Notes: generated by a model from the sequence alone, not told the origin. Shown: positions 17,148 to 26,504, numbered from the stretch's first letter. The stretch: DNA of 64,000 bases from Streptomyces sp. NBC_01481 (GCF_026339995.1 NZ_JAPEPT010000004.1:1-64000), one strand, 5' to 3'. Numbers and translations are program-made.

Positions 17148-17214
17148 TCCACCGGGGCGGGTCCCCGGTGGGACCGTGCGGACAGGGACCTCACTCGAAG
17201 TCAGGCGAAAGCAG

Positions 17215-17277
17215 ATGGAGATCATGGATCAGCCCCTGGTGGCCGGGACGCTTCAGCCCATGAGCCCCGCCGCATGA
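17215..17277 (+). pseudogene. Vestigial 5' end of a universal stress protein gene
   Basis: A rightward start with GGAGATC before ATG gives MDQPLVAG, the way universal stress proteins begin (compare MELPLVVGVDGS at the intact gene). It then loses similarity and stops after 20 codons. Upstream sequence GGTGGGACCGTG matches GGTGGGACGGTG before the intact gene, and paired boxes precede both. The frame runs into the 3' end of the PPK2 gene. The likely history is deletion of a second universal stress gene, leaving its promoter and first codons. It is not likely to be functional. Confidence 0.4.
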
Positions 17278-18074
17278 TCGGGCACATAGGTCTGCAGATC
17301 CCGCGGCGGCCGCTCATAACCCGAGGAAGGGGGCCGCGGCGGGAGCGTCAGCGCCGGTGGCGGCACATCGCGGTAGGGCACGGTGGACAGCAGGTGGGCG
17401 ATCATGTTGAGCCGTGCCCGGCGCTTGTCGTCGCTCTCGACGACGAACCATGGCGCCTCCGCGATGTCGGTGTGGACGAGCATGTCGTCCTTCGCCCGGG
17501 AGTACGCCTCCCAATGGGTGATCGACTCCAGGTCCATGGGGGAGAGTTTCCAGCGCCGAGTGGGGTCCTCGAGCCGTCGGCGGAACCGCTGCTCCTGTAC
17601 TTCGTCGCTCACCGAGAACCAGTATTTGCGCAGCAGGATCCCGTCCTCCACCAGCATCCGCTCGAAGATCGGGCACTGGTGGAGGAAGCGCTGGTGCTCT
17701 TCCTTGGTACAGAAGCCCATGACGTGCTCGACACCGGCCCGGTTGTACCAACTCCGGTCGAAGAGGACCATTTCCCCGGCGGCGGGAAGATGTGCGGCGT
17801 AGCGCTGGAAGTACCACTGGCTGCGCTCGCGCTCGCTGGGCTTGGGGAGCGCGACGATGCGCGCAACGCGCGGATTGAGATGTTCCGTGACCCGCTTGAT
17901 GGTGCTGCCCTTGCCGGCCGCGTCGCGCCCTTCGAAGACGACAACGAGGCGGGCGCCCTCGGCGCGCACCCACTCCTGGAGTTTCACAAGTTCCGTCTGC
18001 AACCGGTACAGCTCGCGTTCGTACAGCTCACGCGGCACTTTCGCGGGCTGCTGCGACCCCTTCTTGACTGCCAT
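17253..18074 (-). CDS. ppk2: Polyphosphate kinase 2
   Basis: The 273-residue enzyme transfers phosphate between polyphosphate and nucleoside diphosphates. The Walker A motif GRDAAGKGST is at 49-58, FDRSWYNRAGVEHVMG holds the Walker B Asp106, and a lid region follows with FRRRLEDPTRRWKLSP. Length and single-domain form match class I PPK2, which favours making ADP/ATP or GTP from polyphosphate. A proline-rich C-terminus of about 35 residues is extra. AAGG lies seven bases before the ATG. Its start is only 23 bases from the divergent phosphoketolase start. Confidence 0.92.
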   Translation of the reverse strand: MAVKKGSQQPAKVPRELYERELYRLQTELVKLQEWVRAEGARLVVVFEGRDAAGKGSTIKRVTEHLNPRVARIVALPKPSERERSQWYFQRYAAHLPAAGEMVLFDRSWYNRAGVEHVMGFCTKEEHQRFLHQCPIFERMLVEDGILLRKYWFSVSDEVQEQRFRRRLEDPTRRWKLSPMDLESITHWEAYSRAKDDMLVHTDIAEAPWFVVESDDKRRARLNMIAHLLSTVPYRDVPPPALTLPPRPPSSGYERPPRDLQTYVPDHAAGLMG

Positions 18075-18097
18075 GCAACGACCTTATGGAGGAAATG

Positions 18098-20482
18098 ATG
18101 ATGCGCAAGGTCAAGGTCGAGGACCGCACGGTGCTGGGCGCCGAGGAGCTGAAAGCGCTCGACGCGCACTGGCGGGCCGCCAACTACCTCGCGGTCGGAC
18201 AGATCTATCTGATGGGCAACCCCCTGCTGACCGAGGAGCTTCGACCCGCGCACATCAAGCCGCGGCTGCTGGGCCATTGGGGTACCTCACCCGGTCTCAA
18301 TCTTGTCCACACGCATCTCAACCGGGTCATCAAGGCACGTGGTCTGTCCGCCCTGTGCATCTGGGGTCCGGGCCACGGGGGACCCGCAGTCCTCGCGAAC
18401 GCGTGGCTGGAAGGCAGCTACAGCGCCGTCTATCCGGACGTGAGCCGGGACGCGGCAGGTATGGACCGGCTCTTCCGGCAGTTCTCGTTCCCCGGCGGTG
18501 TGCCCAGCCACGTCGCACCCGAGACGCCCGGCTCCATCCACGAGGGAGGAGAGCTCGGCTACTCGCTCGCGCACGCCTACGGCGCAGCGCTCGACAATCC
18601 GGAGCTCCTGGTCGCCTGTGTGATCGGCGACGGCGAGGCCGAGACCGGACCGCTTGCCGCCTCCTGGCACTCCAACAAATTCCTCGACCCGGCGGGCGAC
18701 GGCGCGGTGCTGCCGATCCTCCACCTCAACGGCTACAAGATCGCCAACCCGACGGTCCTGTCCCGGCTGCCCGAGGCGGAACTCGACGATCTGCTGCGTG
18801 GATACGGCCATGAGCCGCTTCATGTCACCGGCGACGAACCGGAGCAGGTGCACCGGGCGATGGCCGCGGCGATGGACGAGGCGCTGGACCGCATCGAAGG
18901 GATCCAGCAGAAAGCGCGCAGCGGGGGAGAGCGGCAACGGCCGCGCTGGCCGATGATCGTGCTCCGTACGCCGAAGGGCTGGACCGGGCCCCACGAGGTC
19001 GACGGCGTCCCCGTCGAAGGAACCTGGCGCTCCCACCAAGTCCCGCTCTCCGGTGTACGGGACAATCCTCAGCACCTCGCCCAGCTGGAGGCATGGCTGC
19101 GCTCGTACCGTCCCGAAGAGCTCTTCGACGCCTCGGGCAGGCCGAGCCCGCAGGTGCTGGCCTGCGTCCCCATGGGCGAGCGGCGACTCGGCTCCACGCC
19201 GCACGCCAATGGCGGAGTTCTCGTCCGGGATCTGCCCGTACCCCCGCTGGAACACTTCGCCGTCCCCGTCGACAAGCCCGGCGCGACCCTGCACGAACCA
19301 ACCCGCGTACTGGGCGGCCTGCTCGCACAGCTCATGGCCGACACGGCTGAACGCCGGGACTTCCGTGTCGTCGGACCGGACGAGACCGCATCCAACCGCC
19401 TTGACGCCCTCTTCGACGTCACCGGCAAGGCGTGGCAGGCACAGACCAGGGCCACCGACGAACACCTCACCCACGACGGCCGGGTCATGGAGGTGCTCTC
19501 CGAGCATCTGTGCCAGGGCTGGCTGGAGGGCTATCTGCTCACCGGCCGGCACGGACTGTTCTCCTGCTACGAGGCGTTCGTCCATATCGTCGACTCGATG
19601 GTCAACCAGCACATCAAGTGGCTCAGGACCGCCCGGTCGCTGCCGTGGCGTGCGCCCGTCGCCTCCCTCAACTACCTGCTCACCTCGCACGTCTGGCGGC
19701 AGGACCACAACGGCTTCTCCCACCAGGATCCCGGCTTCGTCGACCATGTCCTCAACAAGAGCCCCGAGGTCGTACGGGTCTATCTGCCGCCGGACGCCAA
19801 CACCCTGCTGTCCGTCGCCGACCATGTCCTGCACAGCCGCGACTACGTCAACGTGATCGTCGCGGGCAAACAGCCCTGCTTCGACTGGCTGTCGATGGAC
19901 CAGGCCCGCGCCCACTGCGCTCGCGGAGCCGGGATCTGGGACTGGGCGGGTACGAATCACGAACGTGAACCGGACGTCGTCCTCGGCTGCGCGGGCGACG
20001 TGCCCACCCAGGAGGTGCTGGCCGCCGCGCAGCTGCTGCGCCGGCACGTACCCGACCTCGCGGTGCGCGTCGTCAACGTCGTCGACATGACGAGGCTGAT
20101 GCCCACGGAGGATCACCCGCACGGGATGGCGGACTTCGAGTACGACGCGCTGTTCACCCGGGACAAGCCGGTGATCTTCGCGTATCACGGCTACCCCTGG
20201 CTGATCCACCGCCTGGCCTACCAACGGGCGGGCCACCCCAACCTCCACGTCCGCGGCTACAAGGAGATGGGCACGACGACGACGCCCTTCGACATGGTCG
20301 TACGCAACGACCTCGACCGGTACCGGCTCGTCATGGATGTCATCGACCGGGTCCCCGGGCTCGGTGTACGGGCCGCGGCAGTACGCCAGGAGATGGCGGA
20401 CATGCGCACCCGCCACCACGCCTGGATCCGCGAGCACGGCACCGACCTCCCGGAGGTCGCCGACTGGACCTGGACCGGATGA
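18098..20482 (+). CDS. xfp: Phosphoketolase (xylulose-5-P/fructose-6-P)
   Basis: The 794-residue thiamine-diphosphate enzyme cleaves xylulose-5-phosphate or fructose-6-phosphate to acetyl phosphate and an aldose phosphate. Visible signatures are LLGHWGTSPGLNLVHTHLN, IWGPGHGGPA, GELGYSLAHAYGAA and the ThDP/Mg motif GDGEAETGPLAASW. Further on come SCYEAF and the SHQDPGF loop. Length is normal for the family. Several ATGs crowd the start; the one five bases after GGAGG is used, giving MMRKVKVEDR. Next to PPK2, alcohol dehydrogenase and stress genes, it suits ATP and acetyl-phosphate supply when respiration is limited. No acetate kinase is adjacent. Confidence 0.95.
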   Translation: MMRKVKVEDRTVLGAEELKALDAHWRAANYLAVGQIYLMGNPLLTEELRPAHIKPRLLGHWGTSPGLNLVHTHLNRVIKARGLSALCIWGPGHGGPAVLANAWLEGSYSAVYPDVSRDAAGMDRLFRQFSFPGGVPSHVAPETPGSIHEGGELGYSLAHAYGAALDNPELLVACVIGDGEAETGPLAASWHSNKFLDPAGDGAVLPILHLNGYKIANPTVLSRLPEAELDDLLRGYGHEPLHVTGDEPEQVHRAMAAAMDEALDRIEGIQQKARSGGERQRPRWPMIVLRTPKGWTGPHEVDGVPVEGTWRSHQVPLSGVRDNPQHLAQLEAWLRSYRPEELFDASGRPSPQVLACVPMGERRLGSTPHANGGVLVRDLPVPPLEHFAVPVDKPGATLHEPTRVLGGLLAQLMADTAERRDFRVVGPDETASNRLDALFDVTGKAWQAQTRATDEHLTHDGRVMEVLSEHLCQGWLEGYLLTGRHGLFSCYEAFVHIVDSMVNQHIKWLRTARSLPWRAPVASLNYLLTSHVWRQDHNGFSHQDPGFVDHVLNKSPEVVRVYLPPDANTLLSVADHVLHSRDYVNVIVAGKQPCFDWLSMDQARAHCARGAGIWDWAGTNHEREPDVVLGCAGDVPTQEVLAAAQLLRRHVPDLAVRVVNVVDMTRLMPTEDHPHGMADFEYDALFTRDKPVIFAYHGYPWLIHRLAYQRAGHPNLHVRGYKEMGTTTTPFDMVVRNDLDRYRLVMDVIDRVPGLGVRAAAVRQEMADMRTRHHAWIREHGTDLPEVADWTWTG

Positions 20483-20627
20483 TCGCGACGGCGACATGGC
20501 GCAACTCGGGCCCTGCGGGCGCCGGTTGGGCCGAGGCCGACTCGGGGCCGGGAATCGGATGGGTGGCGGCCTGCGCCACGGCGGGTGCGGCCAGGGCCCC
20601 CCGCCCATGATGATCAGCGCGGTCACG

Positions 20628-20864
20628 TCACGACTGGGGCGGCTCGTCGGACCAGCGCTGCTCGTAGGCATGGGCCCTGACGCGACGCGCGATGCGGCGC
20701 TCTCTGCTGAAGGCCGTGACGGTGCCGAAGGCGAGCGCAGCAGCGCCCGCGGTCAAGAAGACAGAGCCGAGGACATCGACGTCGACCCAGCTGAGGTGCC
20801 AGTCGACCATGTACCTGAGTATCGCTCCGAGGGCGATGAGGGCGAGTCCGCCGGCTGCGGTCAT
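20628..20864 (-). CDS. Small DUF6458-like membrane protein
   Basis: The 78-residue product has two transmembrane helices (about 3-20 and 30-52) around the short loop VDWHLSWVDVDVLG, then a basic cytoplasmic tail. The pattern resembles the DUF6458 family, and a paralogue lies near the transketolase gene at 42.6 kb. The frame is open further upstream, but AGGAGG sits six bases before this ATG. It is convergent with phosphoketolase and has no known function. Confidence 0.75.
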   Translation of the reverse strand: MTAAGGLALIALGAILRYMVDWHLSWVDVDVLGSVFLTAGAAALAFGTVTAFSRERRIARRVRAHAYEQRWSDEPPQS

Positions 20865-21073
20865 GAGCGGCCTCCTGGGGATGCGCGCCTGTCCGGTGCT
20901 CCCGGTGCCTCGTCCGGGACTCTCACGCCTCAGCCTGCGGGCTCGCACGGTAAATGTCCTGGCGGGGGCGTTGGTGATTGAGCCGATCGAGTGTCCGGCG
21001 CGCGGCGTGGACGGTCCTTTCGTACCGTGAACCCGGGCTTTCGATGCGTCGTCCGAGACCGGTAGGAGGCCGG

Positions 21074-22351
21074 ATGGCCGAGCGAGCGGACCATGGTGGC
21101 GAACCCCGCGGTGCCCGGACGCGGCCAAGGGGGCGGAGCCGGCCCGCCGGGCTCTTCCACCGGCCGCGGCGTGCGATGCGCGCGGAGCTGAGCCAGCTGC
21201 TCTGCGCCGTCGTGGGCTTTGGCCTCGGTCTGGCGGTCCCGGAGGTGACGGCGGGGCCGGAGGTCGACGCCGGCCGTGTGGTGAACCTGCTTTTCACCGT
21301 CGGGTTCGGCGTCATCAGCCTGGTGAGCATCATCTACTCGGTGCTTTTCCTGGTCGTGCAGTTCAACGCCACCACCTTCAGCCCCCGGCTCGGCCTGTTC
21401 CGGGACGATCCCATCGTGTGGCGGACCTTCGCCTTCGCCATCGGGGTCTTCGTCTTCTCGATGACCGCGGGGCTGGCGATCGGGACAGAGGAGAGGGTGT
21501 CGGCGTTTCTGCCGTGGGTGGCTGTGCTGCTCGCGCTGGTGGCACTGCTCCTGATGCGCAACCTTCAGACCAGGGCGTTCCAGTCGCTCCAGCTGGCACC
21601 CACGCTGGCGGCCATCACGTCACGGGCGCACCGCGTATTCGATGTGCTGTACACGAAGCCGTACGGGGACGCCGCGCCCGCTGCCGGTGCACCGCCCGGC
21701 CCGGGAAAGGCCGTCACCGTACGGTGGACCGGGCGGGCGGCCGTCCTCCAGCAGATCGATGTGCCCGCACTGGTCGCCGTGGCGAAGCAGTACGGCTGCG
21801 TGATCACCCTGCGTCAGTCGGTGGGCGCCATGATGGCGCGCGGGATGGCGCTCGCCGAGGTGCGGGGCGGGGAGCTGCCGGAGGAGGCGCTGCGTGGGAC
21901 GCTGCTGACCGGCGAGGAGCACAGCTTCGCCCAGGACGCCGAATTCCCCTTCCGGCTGCTGGCCGACATCGCGCTCAAGGCGCTCTCGCCCGCGGTCAAC
22001 GATCCCGCCACCGCCGTACAAGCGCTGGACCACGTCGAGGACCTGCTGATCCGCCTCGCGGACCGCGACCTGGACATCGGCCGGGTCGCCGACGCCGAGG
22101 GAACCGTCCGGCTGATCGTCCCGGTGCCCGCATGGGAGCGGTATGTGACCACCTCGGTCGACGACATCACCGTTGCCGCCGCCGATTCACCCATGGTGCT
22201 GCTCAGGATCCGCACGATGCTGCGGCGGCTGCTGGAGGCGTGCCCGGCCGAACGGCGCCCCCTGGTGAGCGACCGGCTGCGCTGGGTGGAGGACGCCGGG
22301 GCGGAGGATTACCCGCTGCACTGGGAGCCGCACGCCGAGAAAACGCCATAG
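21074..22351 (+). CDS. DUF2254 membrane protein
   Basis: The 425-residue product has an N-terminal basic tail, then four transmembrane helices (about 35-160) including FGVISLVSIIYSVLFLVVQF and FSPRLGLFRDDPIVWRTF. A large soluble domain follows, with FPFRLLADIALKALSPAVND, PATAVQALDHVEDLL and a C-terminal helix. This is the DUF2254 family, sometimes called predicted membrane channel-like proteins; function is unknown. AGGAGG lies four bases before the ATG. It is followed 84 bases later by the PAS-GAF-PP2C gene in the same direction. Confidence 0.85.
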   Translation: MAERADHGGEPRGARTRPRGRSRPAGLFHRPRRAMRAELSQLLCAVVGFGLGLAVPEVTAGPEVDAGRVVNLLFTVGFGVISLVSIIYSVLFLVVQFNATTFSPRLGLFRDDPIVWRTFAFAIGVFVFSMTAGLAIGTEERVSAFLPWVAVLLALVALLLMRNLQTRAFQSLQLAPTLAAITSRAHRVFDVLYTKPYGDAAPAAGAPPGPGKAVTVRWTGRAAVLQQIDVPALVAVAKQYGCVITLRQSVGAMMARGMALAEVRGGELPEEALRGTLLTGEEHSFAQDAEFPFRLLADIALKALSPAVNDPATAVQALDHVEDLLIRLADRDLDIGRVADAEGTVRLIVPVPAWERYVTTSVDDITVAAADSPMVLLRIRTMLRRLLEACPAERRPLVSDRLRWVEDAGAEDYPLHWEPHAEKTP

Positions 22352-22435
22352 TGCGGGGCAAATTTCGCAAAGCTATGCTGGCCACGATCCTGGCCGCCAG
22401 ACCGGAACTTCCGGTCCCTCCTCCGGAGCGAGCGC

Positions 22436-24490
22436 ATGGCAGGACGGCACTGGCCCGCGATTGGTCCGGGCGAGAGGCTGGCCCTGAACCGCATGGGCAG
22501 CTTCGACTGGGATCTGCGGAACGGGACCCTCGATCTCGACGAGGCGGCGCAGGCCGTGTTCGACCTGGGCCCGGGGGAGTACGACGGCAGGCCCGAGTCC
22601 CTGGAGTCCCGGGTGCCTCCCGAGGAGCAACTGCGCCTCGATGCGGCCTTCGAGCAGGCCATCGAGCGCGGACGGTCCTCGTACGGCGCGTACTTCCAGG
22701 TCAGACGCCGCAACGGGATCCGGCAGTGGTCGCATGCGCGGGGGCGCATCCTGCGCGATGCGCACGGCGAGGCCTACCGGGTCGTCGGAATCGTGCGCAA
22801 CGCGACCACCGAGCTCACCGAATTCACGGTGATCAGCCCGCTGGAGGCGGACCGGCAGCGGATGACCGCCATGGTCCAGGGCACCACGGAAGTGCTGTCG
22901 AGAGCGGTGACCGTGGACGATGTCACCGCCGCCCTGACGGGCAGCGGCGGCCTGGAGCGCTTCGGCGCGGACGGGCTGGCCCTGGCACTGGTCGAGGGCT
23001 CCACGCTCAAGATCATCGCTATGTCGGGGATGGGGACGGAAGTACTGGCCGATCTCACCCTCAATCGTCTGGACGGATCGCTGCCGCTCGCCGAGGCCGT
23101 CCTCACTCAGCAGCCACGGTTCGTGACCTCGCTGGTCGAACTCGTCGACGCCTTTCCGAGGCTGGAGCCCCACATCCGCGGGCGGCACGGAGTCGACGCG
23201 GCCGCCTTCCTCCCGCTGGTCGCCCAGGCCCGTCCCATCGGCGGACTGGCACTGTTCTACCGGGGCCGGAACAGGTTCTCCTCCGAGGACCGCACCCTGT
23301 GCCTGGGTCTTGCGGGAATCGTCGCCCAGTCACTGCAACGAGCCGTTCTCTTCGACAAGGAGAGGGAGTTCGCGACCGGTCTGCAGGCTTCCATGCTGCC
23401 ACGCCACATCCCTCAGTTCTCCGGCGCCGAGATCGCCGTGCGCTACCACGCGGCGTGGAGCGGCCGGGAGGTGGGCGGTGACTGGTACGACGTCATCGCG
23501 CTGCCACGGGGGCGGGTCGGGATCGTCGTCGGCGACGTCCAGGGGCATGACACCCACGCGGCCGCCATCATGGGCCAACTGCGCATCGCGCTGCGGGCGT
23601 TCGCGGGGGAGGGGCACGACCCCTCGACCGTGCTGGCACGCTCGTCGCGCTTTCTCGCCGAACTCGACACCGAACGCTTCGCCACCTGTACGTACGCCCA
23701 GGTCGACCTGGTCTCGGGAGGCGTACGGGCCGTCCGCGCGGGCCACTTGGGGCCGATGATCCGGCACACCGACGGACGGGTCGGCCGGCCGAACCTGCGC
23801 GGCGGACTTCCGCTCGGCCTGGCCACGGCTTTCAGGGAGGAGGAGTACCCCGAGTCCCGGCTGGACCTGGTACCCGGCGAGACCCTCGTCCTGTGCACCG
23901 ACGGCCTGGTGGAGGAACCCGGCCTGGACATCGCGGCCGGGATGGACGCGCTCGCCGACGCCGTACGTACGGGTCCCCAGGAGGCGGGGGCCCTCGCCGA
24001 CCATCTGTCGGACCGGTTGTGGCAGCGCTGGGGAAGCGGCGACGATGTCGCGCTGCTCGTACTGCGCCGGGCACCCGACCCCGGCACCCACCGGGCGCCC
24101 CGCATCCACCTGTACATCCACCAGGCCGACCCCGAGGGTCTTGCCGAGGCACGCACCGCGCTGCGTCATGCCCTGGAGGACTGGGGGCTGCCCGGCCTCG
24201 CGGACGATGTGGAACTGGCCGCCGGGGAACTGCTGGTGAACGTACTCCTCCACACGGAGGGCGGCGCCGTCCTCACGCTCGAAGTCCTGCCCGAACCGGT
24301 ACGGCGCGTGCGGCTGTGGGTCAAGGACCGCTCCAGCGTCTGGCCGCGCCGCAGGACGCCGGGTGAAGCGGCGACCTCGGGAAGGGGACTGATGATGATC
24401 GACGCGGTTGCCTCACGCTGGGGCGTGGAGCCCAGAGGCGAAGGCAAGGCGGTCTGGTGCGAGTTCGAACCGGTCGGCCAGGACAGCTGA
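22436..24490 (+). CDS. PAS-GAF-PP2C (SpoIIE) phosphatase with C-terminal ATPase domain
   Basis: Domains of the 684-residue protein in order: a PAS fold (about 20-130, GSFDWDLRNGTLDLDE), GAF (about 145-300), a SpoIIE/PP2C phosphatase (about 315-545, with GGDWYDVI, GDVQGHD and GSGDDVALLVL), then an HATPase/RsbW-like domain (about 560-680, with ELLVNVLLH and SGRGLMMIDAV). Phosphatase plus anti-sigma-type ATPase in one chain is typical of Streptomyces partner-switching regulators. These dephosphorylate STAS antagonists in response to sensed signals. The ATPase N-box lacks the usual EAxxNA form (ELLVNVLLH), so kinase activity is uncertain. GGAG lies seven bases upstream. Confidence 0.9.
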   Translation: MAGRHWPAIGPGERLALNRMGSFDWDLRNGTLDLDEAAQAVFDLGPGEYDGRPESLESRVPPEEQLRLDAAFEQAIERGRSSYGAYFQVRRRNGIRQWSHARGRILRDAHGEAYRVVGIVRNATTELTEFTVISPLEADRQRMTAMVQGTTEVLSRAVTVDDVTAALTGSGGLERFGADGLALALVEGSTLKIIAMSGMGTEVLADLTLNRLDGSLPLAEAVLTQQPRFVTSLVELVDAFPRLEPHIRGRHGVDAAAFLPLVAQARPIGGLALFYRGRNRFSSEDRTLCLGLAGIVAQSLQRAVLFDKEREFATGLQASMLPRHIPQFSGAEIAVRYHAAWSGREVGGDWYDVIALPRGRVGIVVGDVQGHDTHAAAIMGQLRIALRAFAGEGHDPSTVLARSSRFLAELDTERFATCTYAQVDLVSGGVRAVRAGHLGPMIRHTDGRVGRPNLRGGLPLGLATAFREEEYPESRLDLVPGETLVLCTDGLVEEPGLDIAAGMDALADAVRTGPQEAGALADHLSDRLWQRWGSGDDVALLVLRRAPDPGTHRAPRIHLYIHQADPEGLAEARTALRHALEDWGLPGLADDVELAAGELLVNVLLHTEGGAVLTLEVLPEPVRRVRLWVKDRSSVWPRRRTPGEAATSGRGLMMIDAVASRWGVEPRGEGKAVWCEFEPVGQDS

Positions 24491-24633
24491 CCGCCGCCTC
24501 GGCCATCGCCTCGGCCATCGGGGGGAATCGCTCCCGTCATCCCGCGCCCCGGGCCGGTTCGCGGCTCTGGCCGGCGGTCCCGTGTGAATACTCGTACCCG
24601 CTCGTCCGTACGGCAGACGGAAGGAAGGCGATC

Positions 24634-25017
24634 ATGCTCACGAACAGCAAGGCGTTCAGCGGTTTCGCGGTCAACGATCTTCAGAAGGCAAAGGAGTTCT
24701 ACGGCCAGACGCTCGGCCTTCGGGTCACCGAGGAGACCGGCCCCCCTGGCGGCATGCTGACGCTGCATCTCGGGAGCGGCGCGGAGATCTTCGTCTACCC
24801 CAAGCCGAACCACGTCGCTGCGAACTTCACCGTGCTCAACTTCCCGGTCCCCGACATCGACGAAGCCGTCGACGAACTGGCCCGGCGCGGTGTGACCTTC
24901 GAGCGGTACGCCGGCTTCGACCAGGACGGGAAGGGCGTCATGCGCGCGGAGGGCCCGCCGATCGCCTGGTTCACGGACCCGTCGGGGAACACCCTGTCCG
25001 TGCTCCAGATGGACTGA
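24634..25017 (+). CDS. VOC-family (glyoxalase-like) protein
   Basis: The 127-residue single-domain vicinal-oxygen-chelate protein has FSGFAVNDLQKAKEFYGQ at the start, the paired strand LNFPVPDIDEAVDELARRG, and the C-terminal signature WFTDPSGNTLSVLQ. Members bind a metal and act on glyoxals, antibiotics or aromatic diols; this one cannot be assigned. AAGG lies five bases before the ATG. It converges on the LCP gene. Confidence 0.85.
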   Translation: MLTNSKAFSGFAVNDLQKAKEFYGQTLGLRVTEETGPPGGMLTLHLGSGAEIFVYPKPNHVAANFTVLNFPVPDIDEAVDELARRGVTFERYAGFDQDGKGVMRAEGPPIAWFTDPSGNTLSVLQMD

Positions 25018-25044
25018 GGCGTCCGCCGCGCGGCACCCGGCACC

Positions 25045-26367
25045 TCACTCGGTGGTCCCGCACCGGAGCCGGTCTCCGGTGACCGGCGCCCCCTCCACGC
25101 TGCTCCGGTCGTGGACCACCTTGACGACCGAGGCGGCCTCCGATCCGACGGCGACGTCGAAGACCGGGCCGTGCCCGGCGACCGGGCGCAGCTCGGCGCC
25201 GGGGATCGCGGCCGTGACGGTCACCGCGTACCGCTCCCAGTACGGGTCGTAGGTGATGACGGTCGGACCCTCGGGGCGCGGCTCCCCGGCCTGCCCAGAG
25301 CCGTCCTCGATCACGAAGCCGTTGTCCCGCAGCGCACCGGCGACCCCAGGGTCCGTCACCCGCACATGAATCCAGGCCGGCGGAATCTCCACCGGAACAT
25401 CCTTGCTCGGGCGGATCCCCGCGTCGTCGATGATCGACCGGTCTTCGCTCAGCGCTTCCCACAGAGCCGCGGAGCGCTCCGTGTCCCACAGCAGTGAGGA
25501 GCCCCACTCCGGCACGCGGTAGTCGAATTCCGAGATCGGGACGGTCACGAACTCCGTCTGATCCGCCTTGAGCCCGCCCAGCAGTGAGCCCAGATGCGCG
25601 AGATCCGCGAGGCTCGTGTCCTCGTCGGCGCGTACGAACCGGTGCAGCGCCAGCGCCGTCTGTGCCGTAGCGGCCGGATTGGCGAACGCCCCTTCCTCCC
25701 TCAGCCGGGAGAGCATGTCGATGAGCAGGCGCTGCTGGCGCCGGACCCGGCCGAGATCGCCGGGCGGGGAGAGATGGCGGGCGCGGACGTAGCGAAGGGC
25801 GCGGCGCCCGTCCAGCACGCGTGTTCCCGCCGGCAGGTTCAGCCCCGAGCCGAGGTCGACCAGCGGCTTGTCCGTACACACCTTCGCGCCGCCGAAACCG
25901 TCGACGGCGTTCACGAAGCCGGTGAAGTCCGTCTCGAGATAATGGTCGATCTTCAGGCCGGTCGCCTTCTCCACGGTCCGGACCGCGAGATCTCCGCCGC
26001 CGTGCGCGAAGGCGCCGTTGATTTTTCCGGAGTGCCGCGGATGCGCGTGATCAGCGAACTCCACATAGGAGTCACGGGGAATGGAGACCGCCGTCATCCG
26101 GCGACCGTCCTCGGCGATGTGCACCAGCATCAGCACGTCCGTGCAGTCGCATCCCTTGCCGCCGACGTGCAGGCGTTTGATCTCCTCGGCGGACATCCCG
26201 GTGCGCCGGTCGATTCCGGCGAGAAGGACATTGGTGCCCTTGGATTCGTCCGCGCGCGAGGACGGGGATGCCAGTTGATCGGCTGTCCACAGGGAGCCGC
26301 CCGAGGCCAGCGTGGCGACCAGAACAGCGGAGAGGGTGAAGCTGCGCACAGAGATCTCCTCCGACAT
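25045..26367 (-). CDS. LytR-CpsA-Psr (LCP) family wall polymer transferase
   Basis: This is a 440-residue membrane-anchored extracytoplasmic enzyme. The N-terminal helix covers residues about 8-30. The LCP core (about 45-230) carries NVLLAGIDRR, DVLMLVHI, the arginine motif SIPRDSYVEF, HSGKINGAFAHGG and LRYVRARH. A C-terminal LytR_C-like domain spans about 330-425. LCP proteins transfer lipid-linked polymers such as teichoic acid or arabinogalactan-like glycans to peptidoglycan. The insertion GGKGCDCTD, with two cysteines, is unusual for the family. GGGA lies four bases before the ATG. Confidence 0.85.
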   Translation of the reverse strand: MSEEISVRSFTLSAVLVATLASGGSLWTADQLASPSSRADESKGTNVLLAGIDRRTGMSAEEIKRLHVGGKGCDCTDVLMLVHIAEDGRRMTAVSIPRDSYVEFADHAHPRHSGKINGAFAHGGGDLAVRTVEKATGLKIDHYLETDFTGFVNAVDGFGGAKVCTDKPLVDLGSGLNLPAGTRVLDGRRALRYVRARHLSPPGDLGRVRRQQRLLIDMLSRLREEGAFANPAATAQTALALHRFVRADEDTSLADLAHLGSLLGGLKADQTEFVTVPISEFDYRVPEWGSSLLWDTERSAALWEALSEDRSIIDDAGIRPSKDVPVEIPPAWIHVRVTDPGVAGALRDNGFVIEDGSGQAGEPRPEGPTVITYDPYWERYAVTVTAAIPGAELRPVAGHGPVFDVAVGSEAASVVKVVHDRSSVEGAPVTGDRLRCGTTE

Positions 26368-26455
26368 CGAATCCCAGCGGATCTCAACCGATAATCGACA
26401 AAAGCACGGGAGGGTTCTGCACGATCGGCGGACGCGCGCGCCATTCGAGGGAAAA

Positions 26456-26486
26456 GGGGGCCGCCCGCCGACAGCGGGCGACCCCC
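26456..26486 (-). terminator. Rho-independent-like terminator of the phospholipase gene
   Basis: The leftward transcript would read GGGGG-T-CGCCCGC, loop, GCGGGCG-G-CCCCC and then UUUU. It lies about 20 bases past the phospholipase stop. One mismatch interrupts the stem. Structure is seen directly. Confidence 0.7.
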
Positions 26487-26504
26487 TCGGGTCCGGAGTC
26501 CGGG

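Noticed and set aside
18043..18058. A DevR/OsdR-like box between PPK2 and phosphoketolase
   Set aside because: GGGCTGCTGCGACCCC has nine, not eight, bases between GGG and CCC, has no partner box 20 bases away and lies within PPK2 coding sequence.
18287..20671. 794-codon open frame antisense to phosphoketolase
   Set aside because: It mirrors the phosphoketolase gene, whose motifs are intact on the other strand. The antisense product is Val/Gly/Arg/Asp-rich with no domain, the usual shadow of GC-biased third positions.
21418..23481. 687-codon rightward frame overlapping the DUF2254 and PAS-GAF-PP2C genes
   Set aside because: Arg/Gly/Ala-rich product spanning two real genes in another frame, with no start context.
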